Origin: Candidatus Poribacteria bacterium | Lineage (GTDB): Bacteria; Poribacteria; WGA-4E; WGA-3G | Direction of reading: 5' to 3' | Assembly (NCBI GenBank): GCA_022822085.1 | Contig: JAJECK010000027.1 | Coordinates: 1 to 50,167 of the forward strand | DNA length: 50,167 nucleotides | In this document: positions 9,584 to 17,745 of the stretch, one piece after another | Position numbering within the stretch: position 1 is the stretch's first letter | How the letters are laid out: each line of letters starts with the position of its first letter | Made by a program: the position numbers and the translations under genes | Notes under the pieces: model-generated | What the model was told of the DNA's origin: nothing | What the model saw: only the letters and a program-made list of their open reading frames with translations | Database searches by the model: none

Positions 9584-12500
9584 ATGACAATCGCTGAATA
9601 TCTTAATGGAATTGAGACTTCATTACAATCTGGGGATGCAACTGAGCATTCCTATCGTCCAATTCTCCAACAGTTTTTAAGTGAATGGAGTCAAGCCTTT
9701 TCTACTTCCACAGCTTACAGAATTACAAATGAACCTAAACGTGTTGCAGGAAATGCCCCTGATTTCCTTGTGCGGCGTGGAGAAGTATCTTTAGGATGGA
9801 TCGAGACAAAACCTCCTGGCACAGATTTAGGTAATGAAGAAAAATCTGAACAACTTCAACGGTATCGTAAAGCGTTTTCCAATCTTATATTAACCGATTA
9901 CATAGAGTTTCGGCTCTATAGTTCAGGTGAAAATTGCCTTTCTGTCCGTATCGCGGACCTTGATAATACCGCAAATCGTTTGATAAACAGAAATGCAGAC
10001 GACTCTGAAGTTTTACGCTTTTTAACAGCGTTTTTTAGTACAGAACCCATAAGGATCGGTAGGGCATCGGAACTTGCGCGGATGCTCAGTGGCAAAGCAC
10101 AATTGCTCAAAGCGGCAATTGCCACCCTCCTTAGAGATACATCAAATAACGAACTCAAGAATCGGTTAGCAGCATTCCGTGAACATCTCATCGCTGATCT
10201 GTCTGAAGCAGACTTTGCAGATATGATGGCACAGACGATCACCTACAGTCTTTTCGCTGCACGGTGCCATCATACCCACGACACCTTTAACCGCGATCGC
10301 TCTTTTGAAATTCTTGACGAAATGAACCCTTTTCTCTCAGAACTTCTTTGGGTATCTATCCAAAGATTGACGCAGTTACATTGGATTATTGATCCTATTA
10401 CTGAATTACTTGACCTCGCTGATATGGAAAGTATTATTTCCGATTTTGGGACAGAAAGTAGACAAGCGGGTCCAATTATTCACTTTTATGAAGACTTTCT
10501 CAGTGACTACGATCCCGAAATCCGCAAAAAACGTGGCGTTTATTATACGCCTGAACCAGTTGTTTCTTACATTGTCCGAAGCGTTGATAAAGTCCTAACT
10601 GACCAGTTCAATTTGTCTGATGGGCTGGCACATACAGGCAAAGTTGATGTGAACGGAAAACAGGTGTCGAAAGTGCAAATCCTCGATCCAGCCGCGGGGA
10701 CTGGAACATTTCTACGGTCGGTGATCGCACAGATACATCACACCGTTATCACCAGTGGCATGGGTGGCGCGTGGCAGGAATATGTATCACAGCACCTCTT
10801 ACCGCGGCTTCATGGGTTTGAACGTATGGTCGCACCTTATACGATGTGTCACCTAACCCTCACACATCAACTTATGCAACTTGGATACAATTTAAAGGAT
10901 GGAGAACGCCTCAATGTCTACCTTACAGATACACTTGAGTCAAGCGATCCTCAAGAAGGATTGTTTACCTATTTAGATGAAATTGCCAGAGAAGCCGAAT
11001 CCGCTGCTACTGTTAAACGTGATCTGCCAGTGATGGTAATCGTCAAAAATCCACCATATTTGGGAGAGTCAGAAAACAAAGGTGAATGGATTACAAAACT
11101 CTTACGAGGGCTTGATGGAAGTATCGTGACAGAGAGTTATTTTGAAGTGGAGGGGCGACCGCTTGGAGAAAATACACAAAGATGGTTAAGTGACGATTAT
11201 GTCAAGTTTATCCGTTTTGCGCAATGGCGTATTGCATGCACCGGATACGGAGTCTTCGCTTTTATTTCTAATCACGGTTTCCTAAACAATATCACATTTC
11301 GCGGCATGCGCCAAAGTCTTTTGAAAACCTTTGACACTATTTACATTCTTGACCTGCATGGGAATAAGCGAACCAATGAAAAACCACCCGATGGAGGGAT
11401 AGACGAGAACGTTTTTAAAATTCAGCAAGGTGTTTCCATCGGCATCTTTGTTAAAAATGCTTCAGAAAAACTTTCTCCAGCGCGTGTTTACCATACAGAG
11501 TTATGGGGAAACCGAGAAGACAAGTACAACTGGCTTGAGGCAAACACTATTGACACAACCCCGTGGACAGAATTGACTCCAATCTCTCCGAACTATCTCT
11601 TTGTGCCACATAGCGAAAGCATAACTGAAGAATACGAACGTTTTTGGAAACTCACCGATATTTTTTTGTTGAAGATTAGTGGTATATCAACAAAGCGGGA
11701 CAGAATGGTGATGGATTTTGAACAAGAACCGATACTTAAACGGGTGAATTATTTCCGCAATTCAACGGAATCTAATGAGAGACTATGTGAACAATTACCT
11801 ATAAATATGATTGATGAATGGGATATCAGTATGGCACGAGAAACACTTCGGACTGAACAAGATATCAATCAATATATTCAATCAATCTTATATCGTCTCT
11901 ATGACAAACGTTCGATTTTCTATCATGATGACTTAGTTGCCAGACCACGTGGGGATGTGATGAAACACCTCATCGCTGGTGAAAACATAGCAATGTGTGT
12001 CGGTAGAGCCGGTCAAGCGGTCGAGGATACTACTTGGAATCTCGTCTCAATCTCCGATGTAATCGTTGATTTGAATATATTCCGGCGTGGTGGAAACCTT
12101 GTCTTCCCACTTTACTGTTATGCAGATCAAGGAGTACAAAGAGCCCCTAATATATCACAACAATTTCAGGAAGAAGTCTGTCGGTACCTCAACTACGAAA
12201 ACGATCATGATGCTGAGATACGTTTCATTCATAATGGAAAGGGAGACTGCAACACGACTATTGGTCCAGAAGATATTTTCCATTATATCTACGCAATTTT
12301 GCACGCACCAGGGTACCGACAACGGTATGCCGATCAACTCAAAATGGATTTCCCATATATACCGTTGACAACTAACCGATCGCTGTTTCAAAAATTGGTT
12401 TTGTTAGGTGAACAACTGACAACTTTGCACCTCTTGCAGAGTGAAGATGTAAACCTATCTGCTTTTCCAATAAGTGGAAATGCACAAGTGGAAAGGGTTG

Positions 12501-12766
12501 AGTGGAATGAGTCAGACCAACGCGTTTGGGTAAATCAAACTCAGTATTTCGAACCCGTTTTACGGGAAGTCTGGGAATTTCGTGTAGGTGGACACCAACC
12601 TGCTAAAAAATGGCTTAATGATCGGAAATCAAGAGCTCTGACGTTTGATGAAATACAACACTATAGTCGTATCTGCGGCGCACTTGAGAAAACAGTAGAA
12701 GTTATGGAAACTATTGACAGGACTATTGCTGACCATGGTGGATGGCCGCTTGAAAATAGTGCGTAA
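9584..12766 (+). CDS. Solitary restriction-modification fusion enzyme (type IIG / type ISP-like)
   Basis: A protein of about 1,060 residues that joins nuclease and N6-adenine methyltransferase parts. Near the N-terminus, APDFLV (Asp60) followed by WIETK (Glu74, Lys76) forms a PD-(D/E)XK nuclease core. A helical connector leads to RGVYYTPEPVVSYIV, methyltransferase motif I (LDPAAGTGTF, about 367-376) and the catalytic NPPY motif (489-492). The last 400 residues resemble the specificity region of type ISP enzymes. There is no SF2 helicase block, unlike full type ISP proteins of about 1,600 residues. I chose the ATG at 9584, preceded by AAGGAA at the right spacing; ATGs at 9563 and 9569 are also in frame. 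It sits 7 nt after an oxidoreductase gene with no other defence gene nearby, so it looks like an insertion into a metabolic cluster. Confidence 0.87.
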   Translation: MTIAEYLNGIETSLQSGDATEHSYRPILQQFLSEWSQAFSTSTAYRITNEPKRVAGNAPDFLVRRGEVSLGWIETKPPGTDLGNEEKSEQLQRYRKAFSNLILTDYIEFRLYSSGENCLSVRIADLDNTANRLINRNADDSEVLRFLTAFFSTEPIRIGRASELARMLSGKAQLLKAAIATLLRDTSNNELKNRLAAFREHLIADLSEADFADMMAQTITYSLFAARCHHTHDTFNRDRSFEILDEMNPFLSELLWVSIQRLTQLHWIIDPITELLDLADMESIISDFGTESRQAGPIIHFYEDFLSDYDPEIRKKRGVYYTPEPVVSYIVRSVDKVLTDQFNLSDGLAHTGKVDVNGKQVSKVQILDPAAGTGTFLRSVIAQIHHTVITSGMGGAWQEYVSQHLLPRLHGFERMVAPYTMCHLTLTHQLMQLGYNLKDGERLNVYLTDTLESSDPQEGLFTYLDEIAREAESAATVKRDLPVMVIVKNPPYLGESENKGEWITKLLRGLDGSIVTESYFEVEGRPLGENTQRWLSDDYVKFIRFAQWRIACTGYGVFAFISNHGFLNNITFRGMRQSLLKTFDTIYILDLHGNKRTNEKPPDGGIDENVFKIQQGVSIGIFVKNASEKLSPARVYHTELWGNREDKYNWLEANTIDTTPWTELTPISPNYLFVPHSESITEEYERFWKLTDIFLLKISGISTKRDRMVMDFEQEPILKRVNYFRNSTESNERLCEQLPINMIDEWDISMARETLRTEQDINQYIQSILYRLYDKRSIFYHDDLVARPRGDVMKHLIAGENIAMCVGRAGQAVEDTTWNLVSISDVIVDLNIFRRGGNLVFPLYCYADQGVQRAPNISQQFQEEVCRYLNYENDHDAEIRFIHNGKGDCNTTIGPEDIFHYIYAILHAPGYRQRYADQLKMDFPYIPLTTNRSLFQKLVLLGEQLTTLHLLQSEDVNLSAFPISGNAQVERVEWNESDQRVWVNQTQYFEPVLREVWEFRVGGHQPAKKWLNDRKSRALTFDEIQHYSRICGALEKTVEVMETIDRTIADHGGWPLENSA

Positions 12767-12785
12767 ACTGCAGGAGCAAAGAAAT

Positions 12786-13529
12786 ATGGCATCTATCAGT
12801 GAACTTGAACCCTTATTCCGTTTCTTTATGCGGTTTTATCGTGGGCAACGATATAGCCACACACCAAACACGCCGCTCAGCAAACCTTTGCCCGATTGTA
12901 ATATTGCGTTGATTACCACAGCAGGTTTTTATATCAATGGACAACAACCTTATGGAAATGGTGATTGTTCATATCGGGAAATTCCGAATACAATCCGGAC
13001 ACACGAACTAAAAATAGGACATAAAAGTGTTGCCTACGATAAAACTGATACCAAGACCGATGCAAACCTTGTGTTTCCGCTTGATAGATTCAGAGAATTG
13101 GAATCTGAAGGTAAAATCGGTTCACTCAACCACAGACACTTTAGTTTTATGGGATCAATTTCCAAACCGAAAAGATTAATTGCAAAGACTGCTCCTGAGG
13201 TTGCACAGATGCTGAAATCTGATGGAGTTGATGTTGCATTTATAACGCCAGTCTGACCTTTATGCAATCAGTCTGTAGGATTGATCCAACGTGCAGTTGA
13301 GGAAATCGGAGTAGCAACTGTGTCTATTACACTCTTAGAAGACATTACACAGAAAGTGAAACCGCCGCGTGCATTACTTGTCCCGTATCGTTTTGGACAT
13401 CCACTCGGTGAACCGAACAATCCAGAATTACAACATGCTATTATTGCTGAGACGTTGGCACTTTTTGATGATGAAGGAACACCTCCGATTCTAAAACATA
13501 GTATTCAAATGGGAGAACAACATGGATAG
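12786..13529 (+). CDS. GrdB/PrdB-family reductase-like selenoprotein (in-frame UGA = selenocysteine)
   Basis: The frame opens at ATG 12786 (AGGAG 9 nt upstream), meets TGA at 13254-13256 and continues in the same frame to TAG at 13527-13529: 247 residues with Sec157. Sequence on both sides of the TGA belongs to the glycine/sarcosine/betaine/D-proline reductase selenoprotein B family. Before it are LITTAGFYINGQ, ANLVFPLDRFREL and NHRHFSFMG; the join reads FITPV-U-PLCNQSVGLIQR, a UxxC redox motif; after it come TVSITLLED and RFGHPLGEPNN. Total length and Sec position are close to those of D-proline reductase PrdB as I recall it. Other genes here end in TGA, so the codon is not reassigned generally. 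The stop overlaps the next gene by 8 nt. The true substrate is unknown; many stand-alone homologues are not amino-acid reductases. Confidence 0.85.
13257..13290 (+). promoter_or_regulatory. Candidate bacterial SECIS hairpin
   Basis: Immediately 3' of the UGA, CAATC (13265-13269) can pair with GATTG (13279-13283), leaving a 9-nt loop (13270-13278) with G at its second position, as bacterial SECIS elements prefer. The loop begins 13 nt after the UGA, slightly closer than the commonly used 16-37 nt range. The stem is short, so the structure is plausible but not proven. Confidence 0.4.
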
Positions 13530-14583
13530 ACTCAGGATAGGTATTATTGGATGTGGCGGTATTTTCCGCGCACTTCACGCACCCTATTACCAAGAACCAA
13601 CACGTCGTGCAGACATCGTTGCAATTGCCGACATTAATGAGACATCCGCGAATGAACAAGCTGAACGATTTGGTGCAGACGTATACACAGATTATCAGGC
13701 ACTGCTGGACAGACAGGACATAGATGCAGTTGATGTATGTGTACATCCACGTCCACACCTTGAGATTACACGAGCAGCTGCTGATGCAGGCAAGCATATC
13801 CTCATGGAAAAACCGATGTGTTGTAATGTCGCAGAAGGTGACGAAATGGTTAAAGCAGCGGAAGATGCTGGAGTACTTCTAATGGTAGCATATATGATGC
13901 GATTTGATCCGGGATATATGAAATTAAAATCACTACTTGATGATGGAACTCTCGGTCCTCTACAGATGGCATATAATAATCAGGTCGGTTATTTTTCACC
14001 CGAAAGACACCCTTGGCTTTTTATAAAAGAAGAATCGGGGGGTATGCTTGTTGAACAAGCGATCCATATCTTAGACTTATGGTTGTGGTTATATGGACCT
14101 GCGACCTCTGTGTATGGATATACAACACATGTTCCACTCGGTGGCACTTATCCAACTCCCGATAAAGCAGTGGAAAACAATGCTGTGTTGACTGTTCACT
14201 TCAAAAATGGCGGTGTTGGTATGATGATAAAAAGTTGGGCTGCACAAGTTGGACACAGTGGTAGCGGTCTCGTCACCAGCAAAGGATCAGCTAATTTCAT
14301 ACGACACGGATTACGTTGGAAAACTCACGATACGGAATCAGCAGAAGAATTCACCGCATCTGTGCCTGATGATGACACATATCGTAATATTCCTGATGAA
14401 CAACGAAATCAACGTTACTGGAGTATCGCTGCAAAAGGGGCAAGTATTGATCATTGGTTGCAATGTATTGTAGGTGAAGCGGAACCAACAACACATGGAC
14501 AGATTGGAAGAGACGGTATAGAGTTAGCTGAAGCGACCTATCTATCATCTCAATCTGGTGTTCCAATATCACTCCCTTTATAA
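13522..14583 (+). CDS. Gfo/Idh/MocA-family NAD(P)-dependent oxidoreductase
   Basis: A 353-residue protein with the N-terminal Rossmann loop RIGIIGCGGIFRA, the signature MEKPMCCN near residue 95, and a C-terminal domain containing SGGMLVEQAIHILDL, which carries the H-x-x-D typical of the catalytic site. It is a separate paralogue of the 8551-9576 protein, not a recent duplicate, since the sequences differ throughout. The ATG overlaps the stop of the selenoprotein gene by 8 nt (translational coupling likely) and GGGAG precedes it. The likely job is oxidation or epimerisation of a sugar or cyclitol; coupling to a thiol/selenol redox protein is suggested only by position. Confidence 0.9.
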   Translation: MDRLRIGIIGCGGIFRALHAPYYQEPTRRADIVAIADINETSANEQAERFGADVYTDYQALLDRQDIDAVDVCVHPRPHLEITRAAADAGKHILMEKPMCCNVAEGDEMVKAAEDAGVLLMVAYMMRFDPGYMKLKSLLDDGTLGPLQMAYNNQVGYFSPERHPWLFIKEESGGMLVEQAIHILDLWLWLYGPATSVYGYTTHVPLGGTYPTPDKAVENNAVLTVHFKNGGVGMMIKSWAAQVGHSGSGLVTSKGSANFIRHGLRWKTHDTESAEEFTASVPDDDTYRNIPDEQRNQRYWSIAAKGASIDHWLQCIVGEAEPTTHGQIGRDGIELAEATYLSSQSGVPISLPL

Positions 14584-14594
14584 ATCTTTAGGTT

Positions 14595-14821
14595 GGGTGT
14601 CACTTGCGAAAAACCATAAGCGTCAATTTAGCGTTGATTTATAGGTAGCAGGCACGCTCCGCGTGCCGTTCGCTTTTCATGCTTTGGATATATAACGGCA
14701 CACGGGTATATGGACTACTTTCTGAAAACTATTATCGTGAACGGCACACGGAGTGTGCGGACTACTTTGCGGACATATTCTTAAATTGACGCTTATGGGT
14801 GTCACTTGCGAAAAACCCAAC
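14595..14821. mobile_element. MITE-like palindromic element with long flanking direct repeat
   Basis: A 21-nt sequence GGGTGTCACTTGCGAAAAAC(C) occurs directly repeated at 14595-14615 and 14797-14817. Just inside, a 17-nt perfect inverted repeat is formed by CCATAAGCGTCAATTTA (14614-14630) and TAAATTGACGCTTATGG (14782-14798). The interior has a GC-rich hairpin (GGCACGCTCCGCGTGCC, 14651-14667) and two imperfect 28-nt direct repeats beginning AACGGCACACGG (14694, 14740). No ORF of note. It fills the gap between convergent genes and may also act as a transcription terminator. Confidence 0.6.
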
Positions 14822-14843
14822 ATATCACACATTTTTGATTTCT

Positions 14844-16046
14844 CTAATCTAATACACCAATATCAAGACCACGTTCTTCTAAAGACCGTCTTCGTCGGGG
14901 CAGGTCACCAAAGAGTGGTCTGAAATAACCTGCACCTTCAGGTGAAAGGTGGTACCGATCAGCATCATAAAACCGTGGGTCAAGACTCCGCCGAATCACG
15001 TGTCCAGTTTCATCCCGTTTCAACACTTGATCAATTGGTAACATTATAGGTTGAATACCTGCATCTGTCCGAGTGATTGTTGCAACACTATTCACCATAC
15101 CATCAGCGAGTGAGCGCACTGCAAGCGAACCTGCTTTAATCGCTGTATCTCTATCCAATTCTGTAGGACTACCACATCTTTGCATGTATCCAAGAATCAA
15201 CGCGCGTAAGGCTGAACTTGGTATATCTGTAAGTCGTTTTTTCATCGCTTCCACGATAATTTCAGAACATCCACCAGGTTTTGTGTGCCCAAAAGCATCA
15301 AGTTCCGCTTGAGATGTAATCATCAATTCTCCATCGTCATTACGTATACCCTCTGAAACTACGACAATAACATTTCCTTGAAGTGCATGTTTTTCTCGAA
15401 TTGCTTCAGCCAACCTATCGGGTTGATATGGCACTTCTGGAACGACGATAAGGTCTGCCAAACCGTATGCAGCGGACAGTGTGAGCCATCCTGCATCTCG
15501 CCCCATCGCTTCTACAACAATGACGCGGTCGTGCGAATAGGTAGTTGTTCTTAAATCTCGGACTGCATTGATAACTCGATTTGCAGCGGTTGGAAAACCG
15601 GGACAGAAATAGTTGACCATTTTGGAATAGTCAACGGAATCTCCAGCTGGGGGATTGATTCCCACATCATTATCTATGGTTTTCGTAACAAATACTGTCG
15701 TAAATTGCTCTGATAGTGTTGATCCTACCGTAAGGGTATCATCCCCACCGATAGGGATAAGACCGCTTATACTCAATTTTTTTAGGTTTTCAATTGCTTC
15801 GTCTAACTTGTCCATAGCGATAAGGTTTGTCCGGGAACTCTTCAGTATTGTCCCACCATGATTCTCATCAATCATGTCTGGTGTCAGGGTTAAGTAACGT
15901 CCCCCTTCTAAAACGCCTCTCCACCCTTGCATAAAACCGACAAGTTCAAATCCGAGTTCTTCGGCTTTCAAGGCAATACCTTTGAGAGTAGCATTGAGTG
16001 CACTTGTATCGCCACCTCCTGTTAGAACACCTATCTTTTTTCTCAT
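14844..16046 (-). CDS. pfp: 6-phosphofructokinase, probably pyrophosphate-dependent
   Basis: A 400-residue phosphofructokinase phosphorylating fructose 6-phosphate. The nucleotide/PPi loop is VLTGGGDTSALNA (8-19), unusual because most enzymes have GGGDCPGLN here. IPIGGDDTL puts Asp103 where ATP-dependent enzymes have Gly, and KTIDND (122-127) has Lys where ATP enzymes usually have Gly; both are the accepted signs of PPi use. The sugar-phosphate motif MGRDAGW is present. An AGGAG site precedes the start. The C-terminal 60 residues are rich in Arg and Asp and lack a known domain. PPi dependence is an inference from signature residues; an ATP enzyme of the mixed-substrate group cannot be excluded. 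Confidence 0.85.
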   Translation of the reverse strand: MRKKIGVLTGGGDTSALNATLKGIALKAEELGFELVGFMQGWRGVLEGGRYLTLTPDMIDENHGGTILKSSRTNLIAMDKLDEAIENLKKLSISGLIPIGGDDTLTVGSTLSEQFTTVFVTKTIDNDVGINPPAGDSVDYSKMVNYFCPGFPTAANRVINAVRDLRTTTYSHDRVIVVEAMGRDAGWLTLSAAYGLADLIVVPEVPYQPDRLAEAIREKHALQGNVIVVVSEGIRNDDGELMITSQAELDAFGHTKPGGCSEIIVEAMKKRLTDIPSSALRALILGYMQRCGSPTELDRDTAIKAGSLAVRSLADGMVNSVATITRTDAGIQPIMLPIDQVLKRDETGHVIRRSLDPRFYDADRYHLSPEGAGYFRPLFGDLPRRRRSLEERGLDIGVLD

Positions 16047-16131
16047 TAAATACTCCTATCTTACATACATATAATAATCCAACTTGATGAACAAAATTAT
16101 GTTCTGAAATCTATGGGACTGTATATTTCAC

Positions 16132-17691
16132 TTACTTCATTACTTCTACCAAAACTGGCTTATTCAGTGCAAGTGCCTTCTCTAATGTTGGTCTAAAATC
16201 CTCAAGGTCTTCTACACGTAAACCGATGGCTCCAAATGACTCTGCAAACTTCACAAAATCGGGATTAACCAATTCTACACCTATTCGTTTTCCAAACCGA
16301 CGCAACTGCCCTCGTTCAATGGAAGTGTATTGGTTGTCATTCATCACAATTGTTACGACTGGTAGGTCATACATCACAGCAGTAGCAAGATCTGGACTGG
16401 ACATTAGGAAACCACCATCACCGCAGAGTGCAACTACCTTCCGATTAGGATAAGCGACTTGTGCTCCGATTGCTGCTGTTAATCCTATCCCCATAGCCAC
16501 TGATATTCCTGAAAAGATATAACTTCCAGAAGAATAAGTTGGAAAATGCGATAGTGCGCCATATCCTGTTATATTGACATCAACAGATAAAATTGCATCG
16601 CGAGGCATAACATCCCGCATTTCTCTAAGGATACGGGGTGGTTCAATAGATATAAATTGGTTATGTAGTTGTCTTAACCCATCACCCCAACCACAAGTCA
16701 GTTTTTCATCAAGGAGTGCTGTATTCAACTGTTGCAGCACCAACTTCGGATTTGCACCAATTCCAACCGTGGCAGGATACTCTTTATGAATCTCATCTGT
16801 ATCTGCTTCAATATGAATGAGTGGCTGTGTAATATTCAGTGACCAATTACCTGTGTCACGATAAGTGAATCGCGTACCGATAGCAATGAGAAGGTCAGAT
16901 TCTTTCATTGCTGCTTGTGCTACACCATCACGAAATAGACCTATGGAATACGGAGAATCTTCAGGGATAGAACCTTTCCCCATTCCTGTCATAGCCACAG
17001 GAGAATTGAGCAATTGTGCGAATTCAAGTCCCTCATTGGTTGCCCTTGTATGATTAATTCCACCGCCTGAAATTATCAAAGGTCGTTCTGATGCTCTGAT
17101 TAATTCCACTGCAGCATCTATATCATTATCACTTGCTTTTGTCTGAATCCCGTTATTCATTGTTGGAATAGGTAGATCTAAATCTGACTGTAGTGCGTCC
17201 GTAGCAAGTTCCATCAATACCGGTCCAGGTCTTCCTGAACGTAACTCTCTAAATGCCCGATTTACTGCATCAGGAATCTGTTCGCCACGGTGGACGATTT
17301 CGACATGTTTAGTCATTGGAGCGAAGGCAGCTGCTTGATCTAATCCGTGAAAACTTTTACGCGGATCCTTTTGAGATAATTGGGATGGATTTTGTCCAGT
17401 GATCCATAGAACTGGTGAACAAGCAGTATATGCTTCACAGATACCGATTGAAGCATTGTTTGAACCAGGTCCTGGTACCGTCATGCATACACCAACATCG
17501 CCAGTTGCACGTGCATATCCATCCGCCATAAATGCAGCTCCACCTTCATGACGTGTTACATAGTGCTGAATTGTATCCTGATTGTTGTAGAGTGCTTCGT
17601 ATACGGTATCAAGGTGGTTTCCCGGTAGACCGAAAATTACTTCAACACCTTGAGTTTTCAAACATTCAACGAATAGCGTGCCACCTGTCAT
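16132..17691 (-). CDS. ThDP-dependent acetolactate-synthase-like enzyme
   Basis: A 519-residue enzyme with the three domains of the acetolactate synthase / benzoylformate decarboxylase superfamily. The catalytic Glu is in VTRHEGGAAF (Glu49), the central domain carries the RPLIISGGG strand, and the ThDP-binding motif GDGG (424-427) is followed by Asn451 at the proper spacing. A typical AHAS catalytic subunit is about 560 residues with an adjacent small subunit gene (ilvN). Here the protein is shorter and no small subunit is found, so a decarboxylase or another carboligase is as likely as valine/isoleucine synthesis. AAAGGAT precedes the ATG. Confidence 0.85.
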   Translation of the reverse strand: MTGGTLFVECLKTQGVEVIFGLPGNHLDTVYEALYNNQDTIQHYVTRHEGGAAFMADGYARATGDVGVCMTVPGPGSNNASIGICEAYTACSPVLWITGQNPSQLSQKDPRKSFHGLDQAAAFAPMTKHVEIVHRGEQIPDAVNRAFRELRSGRPGPVLMELATDALQSDLDLPIPTMNNGIQTKASDNDIDAAVELIRASERPLIISGGGINHTRATNEGLEFAQLLNSPVAMTGMGKGSIPEDSPYSIGLFRDGVAQAAMKESDLLIAIGTRFTYRDTGNWSLNITQPLIHIEADTDEIHKEYPATVGIGANPKLVLQQLNTALLDEKLTCGWGDGLRQLHNQFISIEPPRILREMRDVMPRDAILSVDVNITGYGALSHFPTYSSGSYIFSGISVAMGIGLTAAIGAQVAYPNRKVVALCGDGGFLMSSPDLATAVMYDLPVVTIVMNDNQYTSIERGQLRRFGKRIGVELVNPDFVKFAESFGAIGLRVEDLEDFRPTLEKALALNKPVLVEVMK

Positions 17692-17745
17692 TACTTATCC
17701 TTTCCAGAATTTATGCTTCTACATAAAGATATGTAGATACTATCT

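Noticed and set aside
9584-12766. A BREX or DISARM methyltransferase
   Set aside because: No ATPase, helicase, phosphatase or DrmA/B-like gene is nearby; the single chain has its own nuclease core.
13254-13256. Reading the TGA as a nonsense mutation making two pseudogene halves
   Set aside because: Both halves keep family-like sequence, the TGA falls exactly at a redox motif position (U-x-x-C), and the frame is otherwise intact, which favours selenocysteine.
12786-13529. General UGA reassignment (code 4 or 25)
   Set aside because: Several good genes in the window stop at TGA with overlapping downstream starts, for example 39543-39546, 41694-41696 and 43737-43739.
14595-14821. CRISPR array or tandem repeat locus
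   Set aside because: Only two copies of each repeat, arranged as inverted and flanking repeats with no regular spacers.
16132-17691. ilvB as a firm name for the ThDP enzyme
   Set aside because: It is shorter than typical AHAS and has no adjacent regulatory subunit or other ilv gene, so only a family call is justified.
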